From Streptomyces violens (GTDB lineage Bacteria; Actinomycetota; Actinomycetes; Streptomycetales; Streptomycetaceae): DNA of 64,000 nucleotides. Shown here one piece after another: positions 25,901-32,462 of this stretch (position 1 is the stretch's first letter; each line of letters opens with the position of its first letter). Location: assembly GCF_000717745.1 (NCBI RefSeq), contig NZ_JOBH01000007.1, positions 248,001 to 312,000 on the forward strand, written 5' to 3'. Below the pieces are notes generated by a model that was not told the origin of the DNA, searched no databases, and was given only the letters and a program-made list of their open reading frames with translations. A program made the position numbers and the translations under genes.

Positions 25901-26078
25901 GGGCGGCGCGTTCAAGGGCGAGTACTCCACGGACGACGGTGCCACCTGGCGCACCGTCGCCACCGCCACCGTGCCCGGCGCTGCCGCCGCGCAGGACGCG
26001 GGGCTGCACATGTCGGCGGCCAACGGCGGCTCGGGCGCCCGCGGCAGGGTGGAGTTCGGCGACTGGCGCACGGACTGA
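22926..26078 (+). CDS. Alpha-N-acetylglucosaminidase, GH89 (Tat-secreted)
   Basis: 1050 residues. A twin-arginine signal (TRRNVLGTAGALGVTVAVGG) at the N-terminus directs export of the folded enzyme. The GH89/NAGLU body follows, with NMSGYGGPVS and two probable catalytic glutamates: E334 (KMDLLHEGGNP) and E453 (GTAYMAEAAERDP, before ELAWRDEAVD), matching E316 and E446 of human NAGLU. The C-terminal third adds a NEW3/CARDB-like beta domain (about 755-860) and a jelly-roll-like domain (about 890-1050). GTG 22926 has GGGGG upstream; GTG 22914 is possible. Substrates would be alpha-linked terminal GlcNAc, as in mucin glycans or wall polysaccharides. Confidence 0.9.
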   Translation: MSHVTRRNVLGTAGALGVTVAVGGHTPAMAASAVPGPARPAGPTSRKPTAAPFDTAPARAALQRLLPEHADQFHLVSLKRAAGTAERFLVAGAPGRIEVTGTSPAAILTGVNWYLKYTCQAHISWAGEQLNLPAKLPAPKRPLERSTALAHRFALNDTHDGYTAPYADWAHWERTIDVLALHGVNEVLVTAGSEAVYHRVLQDFGYTDAEARAWLPAPTHQPWWLLQNMSGYGGPVSKELLAKRTALGKRIADRLRSLGMHPVLPGYFGTVPDGFVRRNPGARVVPQGNWAGLKRPDWLDPRTKVFEKVAASFYRHQKALFGTVKHFKMDLLHEGGNPGNVPVPAAAKAVERAMLAAHKDAVWVILGWQENPRRDLLDAVDHKHMLIVDGLSDLETVKDREKDWGDVPYAFGTIPNFGGRTTIGAKTHMWAERFTKWRDKKGSKLVGTAYMAEAAERDPAAFELFSELAWRDEAVDRAAWFDGYADARYGGRDAKARAAFAALRESTYEISSKDGRPHDSIFAARPSLTARSGTYYATHTPAFSSARLDAAFAALLAVRPALRDSDAYRLDLTDLARQALANRSWQLIPQLQEAYQRKDLAAFRNLAKLWLQLMRLSEDMTGAHRHFLLGPWLDAAKRMATGDREAAQLERTARVLITTWADRPTADGGRLANYANRDWHGLIGDFHLPQWQRYLDELEDALAGNRKPKAFDWYAIEEPWTRERKNYPLRPTTDAYRTAEKVHDVLAKAPYQGRVVVTAEPAAMAPGGATTVTATLHNVSGLRDTGRVDFALSGVDAEDRGPVSLPSIPAGGKGDVDWRVAAPAEPLTSPLKPMPYELTVSYGPQGETAVSTVRTGSLFVAGPLDEGLRTVTTNEAVFGQLDGRFAIDGAGADLWKATAEFGAVYRPGALRAGGSVTVKVTEQTVTGPWARAGIAVRNSLAEAASAGFVNLSVTPDNGVALSYDTNGDGMLDRYERVTGVKAPVTLRLSREAGGAFKGEYSTDDGATWRTVATATVPGAAAAQDAGLHMSAANGGSGARGRVEFGDWRTD

Positions 26079-26103
26079 CGCGCCAACGGCAGTACGGCGG
26101 CGG

Positions 26104-26131
26104 CCCCGGACGGCGAAAGCACCGTCCGGGG
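26104..26131 (+). terminator. Terminator after the GH89 gene
   Basis: A 10-bp stem (CCCCGGACGG with CCGTCCGGGG) and an 8-base loop, 26 bases after the stop, followed by GTCGTTCGTTCG. Confidence 0.75.
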
Positions 26132-26213
26132 TCGTTCGTTCGCTCCCCGTAGCAGGTCCGCGCGGCGTACGCTGACCTCCGTACCGACCGGGCTATCGCG
26201 AGGAGAGCACCGC

Positions 26214-26450
26214 ATGAGCGCCGCAGCCGAGAAGGAGTGGCTCTACGCCCTCGACATCTCCGACGCCGTCTGGCAGCGCGCCCCCGGCGACGCCGAGGAG
26301 GCCGTGGAGATCGCGTTCCTGGAGCGCGGCGCGGTCGCGATGCGCAATTCCACCGACCCCGACGTGGTGCTGCGGTACACCGAGGGCGAGTGGCGCGCGT
26401 TCGTACTGGGCGCCCGGGACGGCGAGTTCGACCTCGACCGGCAGCGCTGA
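26214..26450 (+). CDS. DUF397-type small protein
   Basis: 78 residues with the DUF397-like core VEIAFLERGAVAMRNSTDPD, then VLRYTEGEWRAFVLGARDGEFD. GAGGAG precedes ATG 26214. DUF397 proteins normally sit next to an XRE-type regulator (the BldB/WhiJ-like system) and modulate it; no such gene is beside this one, the neighbours being GH89 and a membrane protein. A somewhat longer N-terminus (EKEWLYALDISDAVWQR) than the usual 60-residue form. Confidence 0.8.
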   Translation: MSAAAEKEWLYALDISDAVWQRAPGDAEEAVEIAFLERGAVAMRNSTDPDVVLRYTEGEWRAFVLGARDGEFDLDRQR

Positions 26451-26504
26451 GCGCACGCCCGGTGGTCAAAGTGACCATCCCATGAATCACTCGTTCTACG
26501 GAAC

Positions 26505-28457
26505 GTGGAACAGCAGCAGGCAATAACCCCGCCACCGAACCGGACCTCCCCGCTCGGCGTCATCGACGTCGAGCAGGCAGAAGTCGCGCTCGTGGAGCAC
26601 TACCCCCGGCTGGTGCGGCTGGCCTATCTGGTACTGCCGCCCTGGCTCGGCCGGAACCGCCGGGTGCTGACCGCGCACGCCATCACCCAGCGGGCGCTGC
26701 CCCGGGGCCGCACCGCCGTCGCCGAGAGCGCGCCGCCCGCGCCGGACCCCGCGTACGCCTTCGTACGGCAGCGGGTGCTGCGCGCGGCGCTCGCCGCGGG
26801 CCGCCCGGCGCTGCGCCTCGGCCCCTGGCGAGTGCCGCTGCCCCACCTCCCGCCGCCGCTCCCCCAGGTCTGGGGGCTGCGGCTCTTCCCGCGCTCCGGC
26901 GGCGCCGACGAACTGGCCCTGGACCAGACTCTGTCGGCACTGTCGGCCCCGGCCCGCGCGGCGTACGCGCTGCGCGGCCTGGAGGGGCTGGGCGACCGCG
27001 AGGTGCGGCGGACGCTGGCGGCCGCGGGCGTGGCGGAGCCACGGGATGCGCTGGCCGAGGCGGACGGCGCCGCGGCCCCGGCGGGCAGCCGGGACGGCTC
27101 GCTGCTGGACTCCGCCGAGTTCGACCCCTGCTCGCTGCAGGCCCGGCCGACGGATCTGATCCGGCGGCGGCAGCATGTGCGCGTCGTGCTGGCGGCGGTC
27201 GTCGCGGCGGCGGTGTGCGGGGCGCTGCTCGCGCTGCCGGGCGACGGCTGGGGCCGGGACGGCGCCGCGGCGCCCCCGTACGCGCGCAACGCCGCGGCCG
27301 AACAAGCCCTGGATCCAGGCGAGTTGACCCGCGCGCCCGGTGACGCCTGGCGGACCGCGGTCCGTACGGACTTTTCGGCCTGGCCGGCGCGCGGCGGCCG
27401 GACGCACGATACGGCCCTGCTGCGCCGCGCGCTGGCGGCCTGGGCCCGCCCCGGCCCCGGGGTGCAGGTCTCCGCGACGCCCGGCACGCCGTCCGGGCCC
27501 GCCGCCGGTCCCGCGCAGCTGCTGTTCGCGGGCGTGGTGGACCGGGCGGCCGTGGTGCTGCTGTACGACGGGCTGCGGGTGGTGCGGTACGCGGAGGCGG
27601 CGGACGGCGCGGGCGGCGGCGCGGCGCTGGACTTCGCGCGCACGGACGGCGCCGACACGGCGGGGTCGGCGGCGCTGGTGGTCAGCCGCACGGACGGCAA
27701 CGTCCGCTATCTGACGGCCCCTTGGGTGGACAAGGTCGCGCTCGCGGACCTCACCGGAGGCCCCGAGGAGCGGGCGGCCGCGCTGCGCCGCACGGCGGAC
27801 GGCGTGACGGATCCGGCGCCCGCGCCCGCGCGCGGCGCCTCCTGCGCCCGCTGGCCCGCGCTGCGGATGGCCGGGCACCTCTACACCGACCTGGGCGAGC
27901 TGACTCCGGCGCGACTGACGTACGGCGCGCCGGGCCGCGCGGGCGACCCGGCGGGGGACGCGGCGCTGACGGCCTGGGCGCGCACGGCCTGCCAGTTGAC
28001 GGCCGTGCGGTCGCTGGGCGTGCGGAGCGTGAACGCCTGGGAGTACGCGCGCCAGCGGCTTCCGGAGCGGGGCGGGACGGCGGCGTGGCTGTGCACGCGG
28101 GCCGAGACCTGGCGGGGGCCCGGGAGCCGGACGATGGCGCAGTTCCAGGCGCCGGTGGCGGACGGCGCGTCCGGGGCGCGGCGCTATCCACCGGGTGCGG
28201 TGGCGGCCCGGACGGAGGACGGCCGGGCCTGCGGGCCGCGGTCGCCGCACGCGCTTGCCGGGGTGCTGTGGAAGTCGGCGGCCGGGCACTGGTGGCTGGT
28301 GGCGGCGGGCAGCGCGGAGCTGCGCAAGGTGACGGCGGGCGGCGGGGTGACCGGCCGCGCGAAGGGCCGGCTGCTGGCGGTGCGCGCCGAGGCGGGCGAG
28401 CGGGCCCGGCTCTCGGCCCGGCTGCCGGACGGCGGCCGGTTCACGGCACTGCACTGA
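26505..28457 (+). CDS. Membrane protein with sigma-factor-like N-terminal region
   Basis: 650 residues from GTG 26505. Residues 20-50 (VEQAEVALVEHYPRLVRLAYLVLP style) resemble region 2 of ECF sigma factors, and 138-175 (LDQTLSALSAPARAAYALRG, then LEGLGDREVRR) resemble region 4, but both are degenerate. One membrane helix (225-245: RVVLAAVVAAAVCGALLALPG) separates this from a C-terminal domain of about 400 residues containing cysteine pairs (GASCARWP, ARTACQL, AWLCTRAE). It looks like an ECF sigma remnant fused to an extracytoplasmic sensor. The family is recognisable in Streptomyces but unnamed to me. A terminator follows. Confidence 0.72.
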   Translation: MEQQQAITPPPNRTSPLGVIDVEQAEVALVEHYPRLVRLAYLVLPPWLGRNRRVLTAHAITQRALPRGRTAVAESAPPAPDPAYAFVRQRVLRAALAAGRPALRLGPWRVPLPHLPPPLPQVWGLRLFPRSGGADELALDQTLSALSAPARAAYALRGLEGLGDREVRRTLAAAGVAEPRDALAEADGAAAPAGSRDGSLLDSAEFDPCSLQARPTDLIRRRQHVRVVLAAVVAAAVCGALLALPGDGWGRDGAAAPPYARNAAAEQALDPGELTRAPGDAWRTAVRTDFSAWPARGGRTHDTALLRRALAAWARPGPGVQVSATPGTPSGPAAGPAQLLFAGVVDRAAVVLLYDGLRVVRYAEAADGAGGGAALDFARTDGADTAGSAALVVSRTDGNVRYLTAPWVDKVALADLTGGPEERAAALRRTADGVTDPAPAPARGASCARWPALRMAGHLYTDLGELTPARLTYGAPGRAGDPAGDAALTAWARTACQLTAVRSLGVRSVNAWEYARQRLPERGGTAAWLCTRAETWRGPGSRTMAQFQAPVADGASGARRYPPGAVAARTEDGRACGPRSPHALAGVLWKSAAGHWWLVAAGSAELRKVTAGGGVTGRAKGRLLAVRAEAGERARLSARLPDGGRFTALH

Positions 28458-28473
28458 GCGCGAGGGTCACGTA

Positions 28474-28505
28474 ATGGGGGTACGGGCACACGCCCGTGCC
28501 CCCAT
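28474..28505 (+). terminator. Terminator hairpin
   Basis: A 14-bp stem with one G-U pair (28474-28487 with 28492-28505) and an ACAC loop, 17 bases after the stop of the preceding gene. Confidence 0.8.
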
Positions 28506-28573
28506 CGGCGTCCCGCGGGAAACCTCGTGCAAGGGTCTGTCGCTCTCTCCTTACCCCCCAGTACATTGACGCC

Positions 28574-29491
28574 ATGTCTAACAAGGCCCCGTTGCGGCCC
28601 GAGCCGGTCGCGTCCGAACACATACCGCTGAAGGCCCGCAACGTCGCTTTCGACTGGGCCGACACCCCGCTGCACTGGATCCCCGGCGACCCGTCCACCA
28701 CGCACACGATCAACGTGCTGCATCTGCTGCTGCCGGCCGGCGAGCGCTGGTTCGTGCACGTCTACAAGCAGGTGCTGCCGTACATCCGGGACGAGCGGCT
28801 GCGCGCCGACGTCATCGGCTTCATCGGCCAGGAGGCCATGCACTCCCAGGCGCACGACGACGTGCTGCCGCACCTCAAGAAGCAGGGCCTGGACCCCACG
28901 CCGTACACCGCGCAGGTCGACTGGTTCTTCGAGAAGCTGCTCGGCGACCGCACCCTGCCGCCGGGCCGCGCGCGCCACTGGTGGCTGCTGGAGCGGGTCG
29001 CGCTGATCGCCGCGATCGAGCACTACACGGCGTTCCTCGGGGACTGGGTGCTCAACGCCGAGGAGCTGGACGCCAGGGGCGCCGACGCCACCATGCTGGA
29101 CCTGCTGCGCTGGCACGGCGCCGAGGAGGTCGAGCACCGCTCGGTCGCCTTCGACCTCTTCATGCACCTCGACGGCGGTTACCGGCGCCGCGCCCGCACG
29201 TGGGCCACCGCCTTCGCCGCACTGGTCTTCCTGTGGCAGCGCGGCGTGCGCTTCTTCATGGCGAACGACCCGATGCTGCTGGACGGCAAGGCGTCGTTCA
29301 AGGAGTTCTTCCGGGCCGGGCGGCAGGGCGTACTGCCCACCACCGGCGCCGTGGCCCGCACGATCCCGCAGTACCTGCACCGCACGTACCACCCCTCGCA
29401 GTACGGCAGCACCTCGCAGGCCGCCGCCTATCTCGCCGCCTCCCCCGCCGCGACCGCCGCGGAAGCCCGCACCGCCCCCGGAGCCGCCTGA
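28574..29491 (+). CDS. PF10118-type 'metal-dependent hydrolase', probable diiron oxygenase
   Basis: 305 residues from ATG 28574. The family name says hydrolase, but the sequence shows a ferritin-like diiron ligand set in the right order: E57 (AGERWF), E87xxH90 (GQEAMHSQAH), E149 (IAAIEHYTAF) and E185xxH188 (GAEEVEHRSV). The spacings of 30, 62 and 36 residues are close to those of acyl-ACP desaturase (38, 53, 33). A hydrophobic helix near 215-230 (ATAFAALVFLWQRG) suggests membrane association. The next gene, a flavin/2Fe-2S reductase, starts one base after this stop, which suits an oxygenase that needs electrons. No clear ribosome site, so the message may be leaderless. Confidence 0.82.
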   Translation: MSNKAPLRPEPVASEHIPLKARNVAFDWADTPLHWIPGDPSTTHTINVLHLLLPAGERWFVHVYKQVLPYIRDERLRADVIGFIGQEAMHSQAHDDVLPHLKKQGLDPTPYTAQVDWFFEKLLGDRTLPPGRARHWWLLERVALIAAIEHYTAFLGDWVLNAEELDARGADATMLDLLRWHGAEEVEHRSVAFDLFMHLDGGYRRRARTWATAFAALVFLWQRGVRFFMANDPMLLDGKASFKEFFRAGRQGVLPTTGAVARTIPQYLHRTYHPSQYGSTSQAAAYLAASPAATAAEARTAPGAA

Positions 29492-29492
29492 C

Positions 29493-30572
29493 ATGACCGC
29501 CGTCTTCCGCTCCCGCCGCGTCCGCGCCCTCGTGGTGGCCACCGGCGCCGCGCTGCTGGTGAACCGCGCTCTGCGCCGCCGGGTCAAGGAATCCCCGCTG
29601 TGGCCGATGCCGGCCCTGGAGGAGCCGATCTCGGGCACCGGGCGCCCCGGCCGCCGCGAACTGCTGGTCATCGAGCGCGCCGAGGAGGCCGAGGGCGTCG
29701 TACGGCTGTGCCTGGAGGGCGAGCGGCTGCCGGGCTGGGAGCCGGGCGCGCACATCGACCTCGTGCTGCCCTCGGGCGCGGTGCGCCAGTACTCGCTCTG
29801 CGGTGACCCCGCCGACAGCGGTACGTACACGATCGCCACCCGGATCATCGAGGACGGCCGGGGCGGCTCGCGCGAGGTGCACGAGCAGCTGCACGAGGGC
29901 ACGGTCGTGGAGGTGCGCGGGCCGCGCAACCGCTTCCGGCTGGCGGAGTGCCACGCGTACCTCTTCATCGCGGGCGGCATCGGGATCACGCCGATCCTGC
30001 CGATGGTCCGCCGGGCCGAGCGGGAGGGCTTGCCGTGGCGGCTGCTGTACTGCGGGCGGTCGCGCGCTTCGATGCCGTTCCTGGACGGGATCGAGAAGCT
30101 GGCGGGGGCGGGCGGGGACCGGGTGAGCGTCGTCGCCGAGGACGAGGACGGCCGGCCGGACCTGGCCGCCGCGCTCGCCGGCGCGCCGCCGCACTCCGCC
30201 GTCTACTGCTGCGGCCCGCAGCCCCTGATGGACGCGGTCGCCGAGCTGCTGCCCGAGGGGCTGGACCTGCACACCGAGGCGTTCGCGCCGGCGGCCGGCA
30301 CGGCGGGCGGTGCCTTCGAGGTGGAGCTGCGGCGCACCGGCGGTACGGTCGCGGTGGCCGGGGACCAGAGCATCCTGCGCGCCGTCCGCGAGCAGGCCCT
30401 GCCGAACCTCCCGTACAGCTGTGAGCAGGGCTTCTGCGGCACCTGTCTGCAGACGGTGGTCGAGGGCGACATCGACCACCGCGACGAGCTGCTGACCGAC
30501 GCCGAGCGCCACGACCAGATACTGATCTGCGTCTCGCGCTGCCACGGGGAGCGGCTGGTGCTGGATCTGTGA
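29493..30572 (+). CDS. Phthalate-dioxygenase-reductase-type oxidoreductase (FMN, NAD(P)H, 2Fe-2S)
   Basis: 359 residues. An N-terminal hydrophobic anchor (ALVVATGAALLVNRAL, 12-27) precedes a flavin-binding barrel (RQYSLCG, 98-104), an NAD(P)H domain (GGIGITP at 161-167, CGPQPLM at 240-246) and a C-terminal plant-type ferredoxin with C310, C315, C318 and C346 (CEQGFCGTC). This is the flavin-NAD-2Fe2S order of the VanB/PDR reductases that feed oxygenases. ATG 29493 begins one base after the preceding TGA, so translation is coupled and the diiron protein is its probable partner. Confidence 0.92.
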   Translation: MTAVFRSRRVRALVVATGAALLVNRALRRRVKESPLWPMPALEEPISGTGRPGRRELLVIERAEEAEGVVRLCLEGERLPGWEPGAHIDLVLPSGAVRQYSLCGDPADSGTYTIATRIIEDGRGGSREVHEQLHEGTVVEVRGPRNRFRLAECHAYLFIAGGIGITPILPMVRRAEREGLPWRLLYCGRSRASMPFLDGIEKLAGAGGDRVSVVAEDEDGRPDLAAALAGAPPHSAVYCCGPQPLMDAVAELLPEGLDLHTEAFAPAAGTAGGAFEVELRRTGGTVAVAGDQSILRAVREQALPNLPYSCEQGFCGTCLQTVVEGDIDHRDELLTDAERHDQILICVSRCHGERLVLDL

Positions 30573-30656
30573 CGCGGGCTCCCGCCGGGGCTGAAGCGGT
30601 ACGGCCCTGGTGGCGGTGGCATACCGCTGCCGCACCCCGGTCGTTAGGGTGTTCGC

Positions 30657-31355
30657 ATGACGACCGGGGTACGCCGCAGGATGGGCGTCGAGGAACGCCG
30701 TGACCAACTGATCTCCGTGGCTCTGGGCCTGTTCAGCCACCGCGCCCCGGAGGATGTGTCCATCGATGAGATAGCCGAGGCCGCCGGTATTTCGCGGCCG
30801 CTGGTCTACCACTACTTCCCCGGCAAGCAGAGCCTGTACGAAGCGGCGCTCGGCCGGGCCGCCGACGAGCTGGCCGCGCGCTTCGTCGAGCCGCACGAAG
30901 GCCCGCTGGGCTCCCGCCTGCTGCGGGTCATGGGCCGCTTCTTCGACTTCGTCGACGAACACGGTCCCGGCTTCTCCGCGCTGATGCGCGGCGGCCCGGC
31001 GGTCGGGTCCAGCCGCACCAGCGCGATGATCAACGGCGTACGGCAGTCCGCCTACGAGCAGATCGTCGCCCACCTGGGCCTGGTCACCCCGGCCCCGCGC
31101 ATGGAGCTGGTGATCCGCTCCTGGATCTCGCTGGCCGAGTCCACCGCGCTGCAGTGGCTGGACGGCAAGCGCATCCCGCGCGCCGAGCTGGAGCGGCAGC
31201 TGGTGCACGACTTCGCCGCGCTGGCGGCGGTGAGCGCCGCGTACGACGAGGAGACGGCACAGACGCTGCGGGCGATCCTCGCCGCCGAGCCGATCGACGG
31301 CCCGTTCGCGGAGCTGGCGGCCCGGCTCTTCGCGCTGGTACCGGGTGACGCCTGA
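30657..31355 (+). CDS. TetR-family transcriptional regulator
   Basis: 232 residues with a TetR N-terminal helix-turn-helix: LISVALGLFSHRAPEDVSID, then EIAEAAGISRPLVYHYFPGK. It lies 84 bases after the reductase in the same direction and probably controls the oxygenase-reductase pair. An AACGATCGTT palindrome lies just after its stop (31371-31380). Confidence 0.9.
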   Translation: MTTGVRRRMGVEERRDQLISVALGLFSHRAPEDVSIDEIAEAAGISRPLVYHYFPGKQSLYEAALGRAADELAARFVEPHEGPLGSRLLRVMGRFFDFVDEHGPGFSALMRGGPAVGSSRTSAMINGVRQSAYEQIVAHLGLVTPAPRMELVIRSWISLAESTALQWLDGKRIPRAELERQLVHDFAALAAVSAAYDEETAQTLRAILAAEPIDGPFAELAARLFALVPGDA

Positions 31356-31511
31356 CCGCTGAGCTCCGTTAACGATCGTTTTCGCGTCACCACCGGGCAC
31401 TTCCCGACGCCGCGCGATCGTCTGCGACCCCGCTTGTGACATCCGCTTCCGCACGGCTCGGCGACGGTGCCAGAGTGGCCGTCCCAGCGCCGGTCGTGGG
31501 AGGGACGTGGG

Positions 31512-32435
31512 TTGACCGCGATGGAGTTCATCGGCGCACTGCTCGAGTACGGCAGCGGCTTCCTCACCGGCCTGGTCTGCGGCGTACTCGCGCTGCGCCG
31601 ATCGCGCACAACGCCTCCGACGCCCCACGCGCACGACGATCACGACGCCCACGACACGCGCGGCGCCGCGCTGGCAGCGATAGCGCACGCGGCCCAGCGG
31701 GCGCTCCTGGAACCTCTCTCCGGTGAACTGAACGGCGTCGCTCTCGCCGGCCGCTACCGCCCCGCCACGGAGAACGCCGTCATCGGCGGCGACCTGCTCA
31801 ACGTGGCGAACTCCCCGTACGGCCCGCGGGTGCTGATCGGTGACGTGCGCGGCCACGACCTGGAGGCGGCGCGGCTCGCGACGCTCACGATCGGCTGCTT
31901 CCGCGAACACGCCTCCACCATGCCCGACCTGGCCCAGCTCACCAGGACGCTGGACGCCCGGCTCGCGCCCGAGCTGGACTCCGAGGGGTTCGTCACGGCC
32001 TTGCTGGCCGAGTTCGCGCCGGGCGAGGTACGGCTGGTCAACTGCGGCCACCCGGCCCCGCTGCGGATCGGCGCGCGGCTGGAGCAGCTGGCCCCGGACG
32101 AGCCGGGGCCGCCGCTCGGGCTGCAGCCGGTCCCGCGTCCGCAGCGCGTCCGGCTGGGCGCCAATGAGCGGCTGCTGCTCTACACCGACGGACTCATCGA
32201 GGCGCTGGACCCGGGTGGTGACCCCTTTCCGCTGGACGAACGGGTCCGCGAGGCGCTGACCCGTCCCACGCTGGACGACGCGGTCGAGGCGCTGCAGAGC
32301 CTCCTCACGGCGCACACGGCGGCGCCGCTCCGGGACGACCTGGCGCTGATGCTGTGCCAGCCGGGCGTCCCGGCCCTCGTGCCGTCCGTCCCCGCGGCGC
32401 GCAAGCCGGGGGAACGGACGAACGAGCCGTCCTGA
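31512..32435 (+). CDS. SpoIIE/PP2C-type serine phosphatase
   Basis: 307 residues. An N-terminal membrane helix (YGSGFLTGLVCGVLALRRS) is followed by a His/Asp-rich linker (HAHDDHDAHD) and a SpoIIE-like PPM phosphatase domain: GGDLLNVANS, VLIGDVRGHDLEAARLA, LVNCGHPAPLRIG, LLLYTDGLIEA and LRDDLALMLC give the metal-binding aspartates. It has no sensor domain such as GAF or PAS. TTG 31512 is favoured over ATG 31521 because GGGAGGG lies seven bases before it. Streptomyces have dozens of these; partners are usually anti-anti-sigma factors, none adjacent here. Confidence 0.88.
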   Translation: MTAMEFIGALLEYGSGFLTGLVCGVLALRRSRTTPPTPHAHDDHDAHDTRGAALAAIAHAAQRALLEPLSGELNGVALAGRYRPATENAVIGGDLLNVANSPYGPRVLIGDVRGHDLEAARLATLTIGCFREHASTMPDLAQLTRTLDARLAPELDSEGFVTALLAEFAPGEVRLVNCGHPAPLRIGARLEQLAPDEPGPPLGLQPVPRPQRVRLGANERLLLYTDGLIEALDPGGDPFPLDERVREALTRPTLDDAVEALQSLLTAHTAAPLRDDLALMLCQPGVPALVPSVPAARKPGERTNEPS

Positions 32436-32462
32436 CGGCCGGGCGACCGGGCGGCCGCCGGA

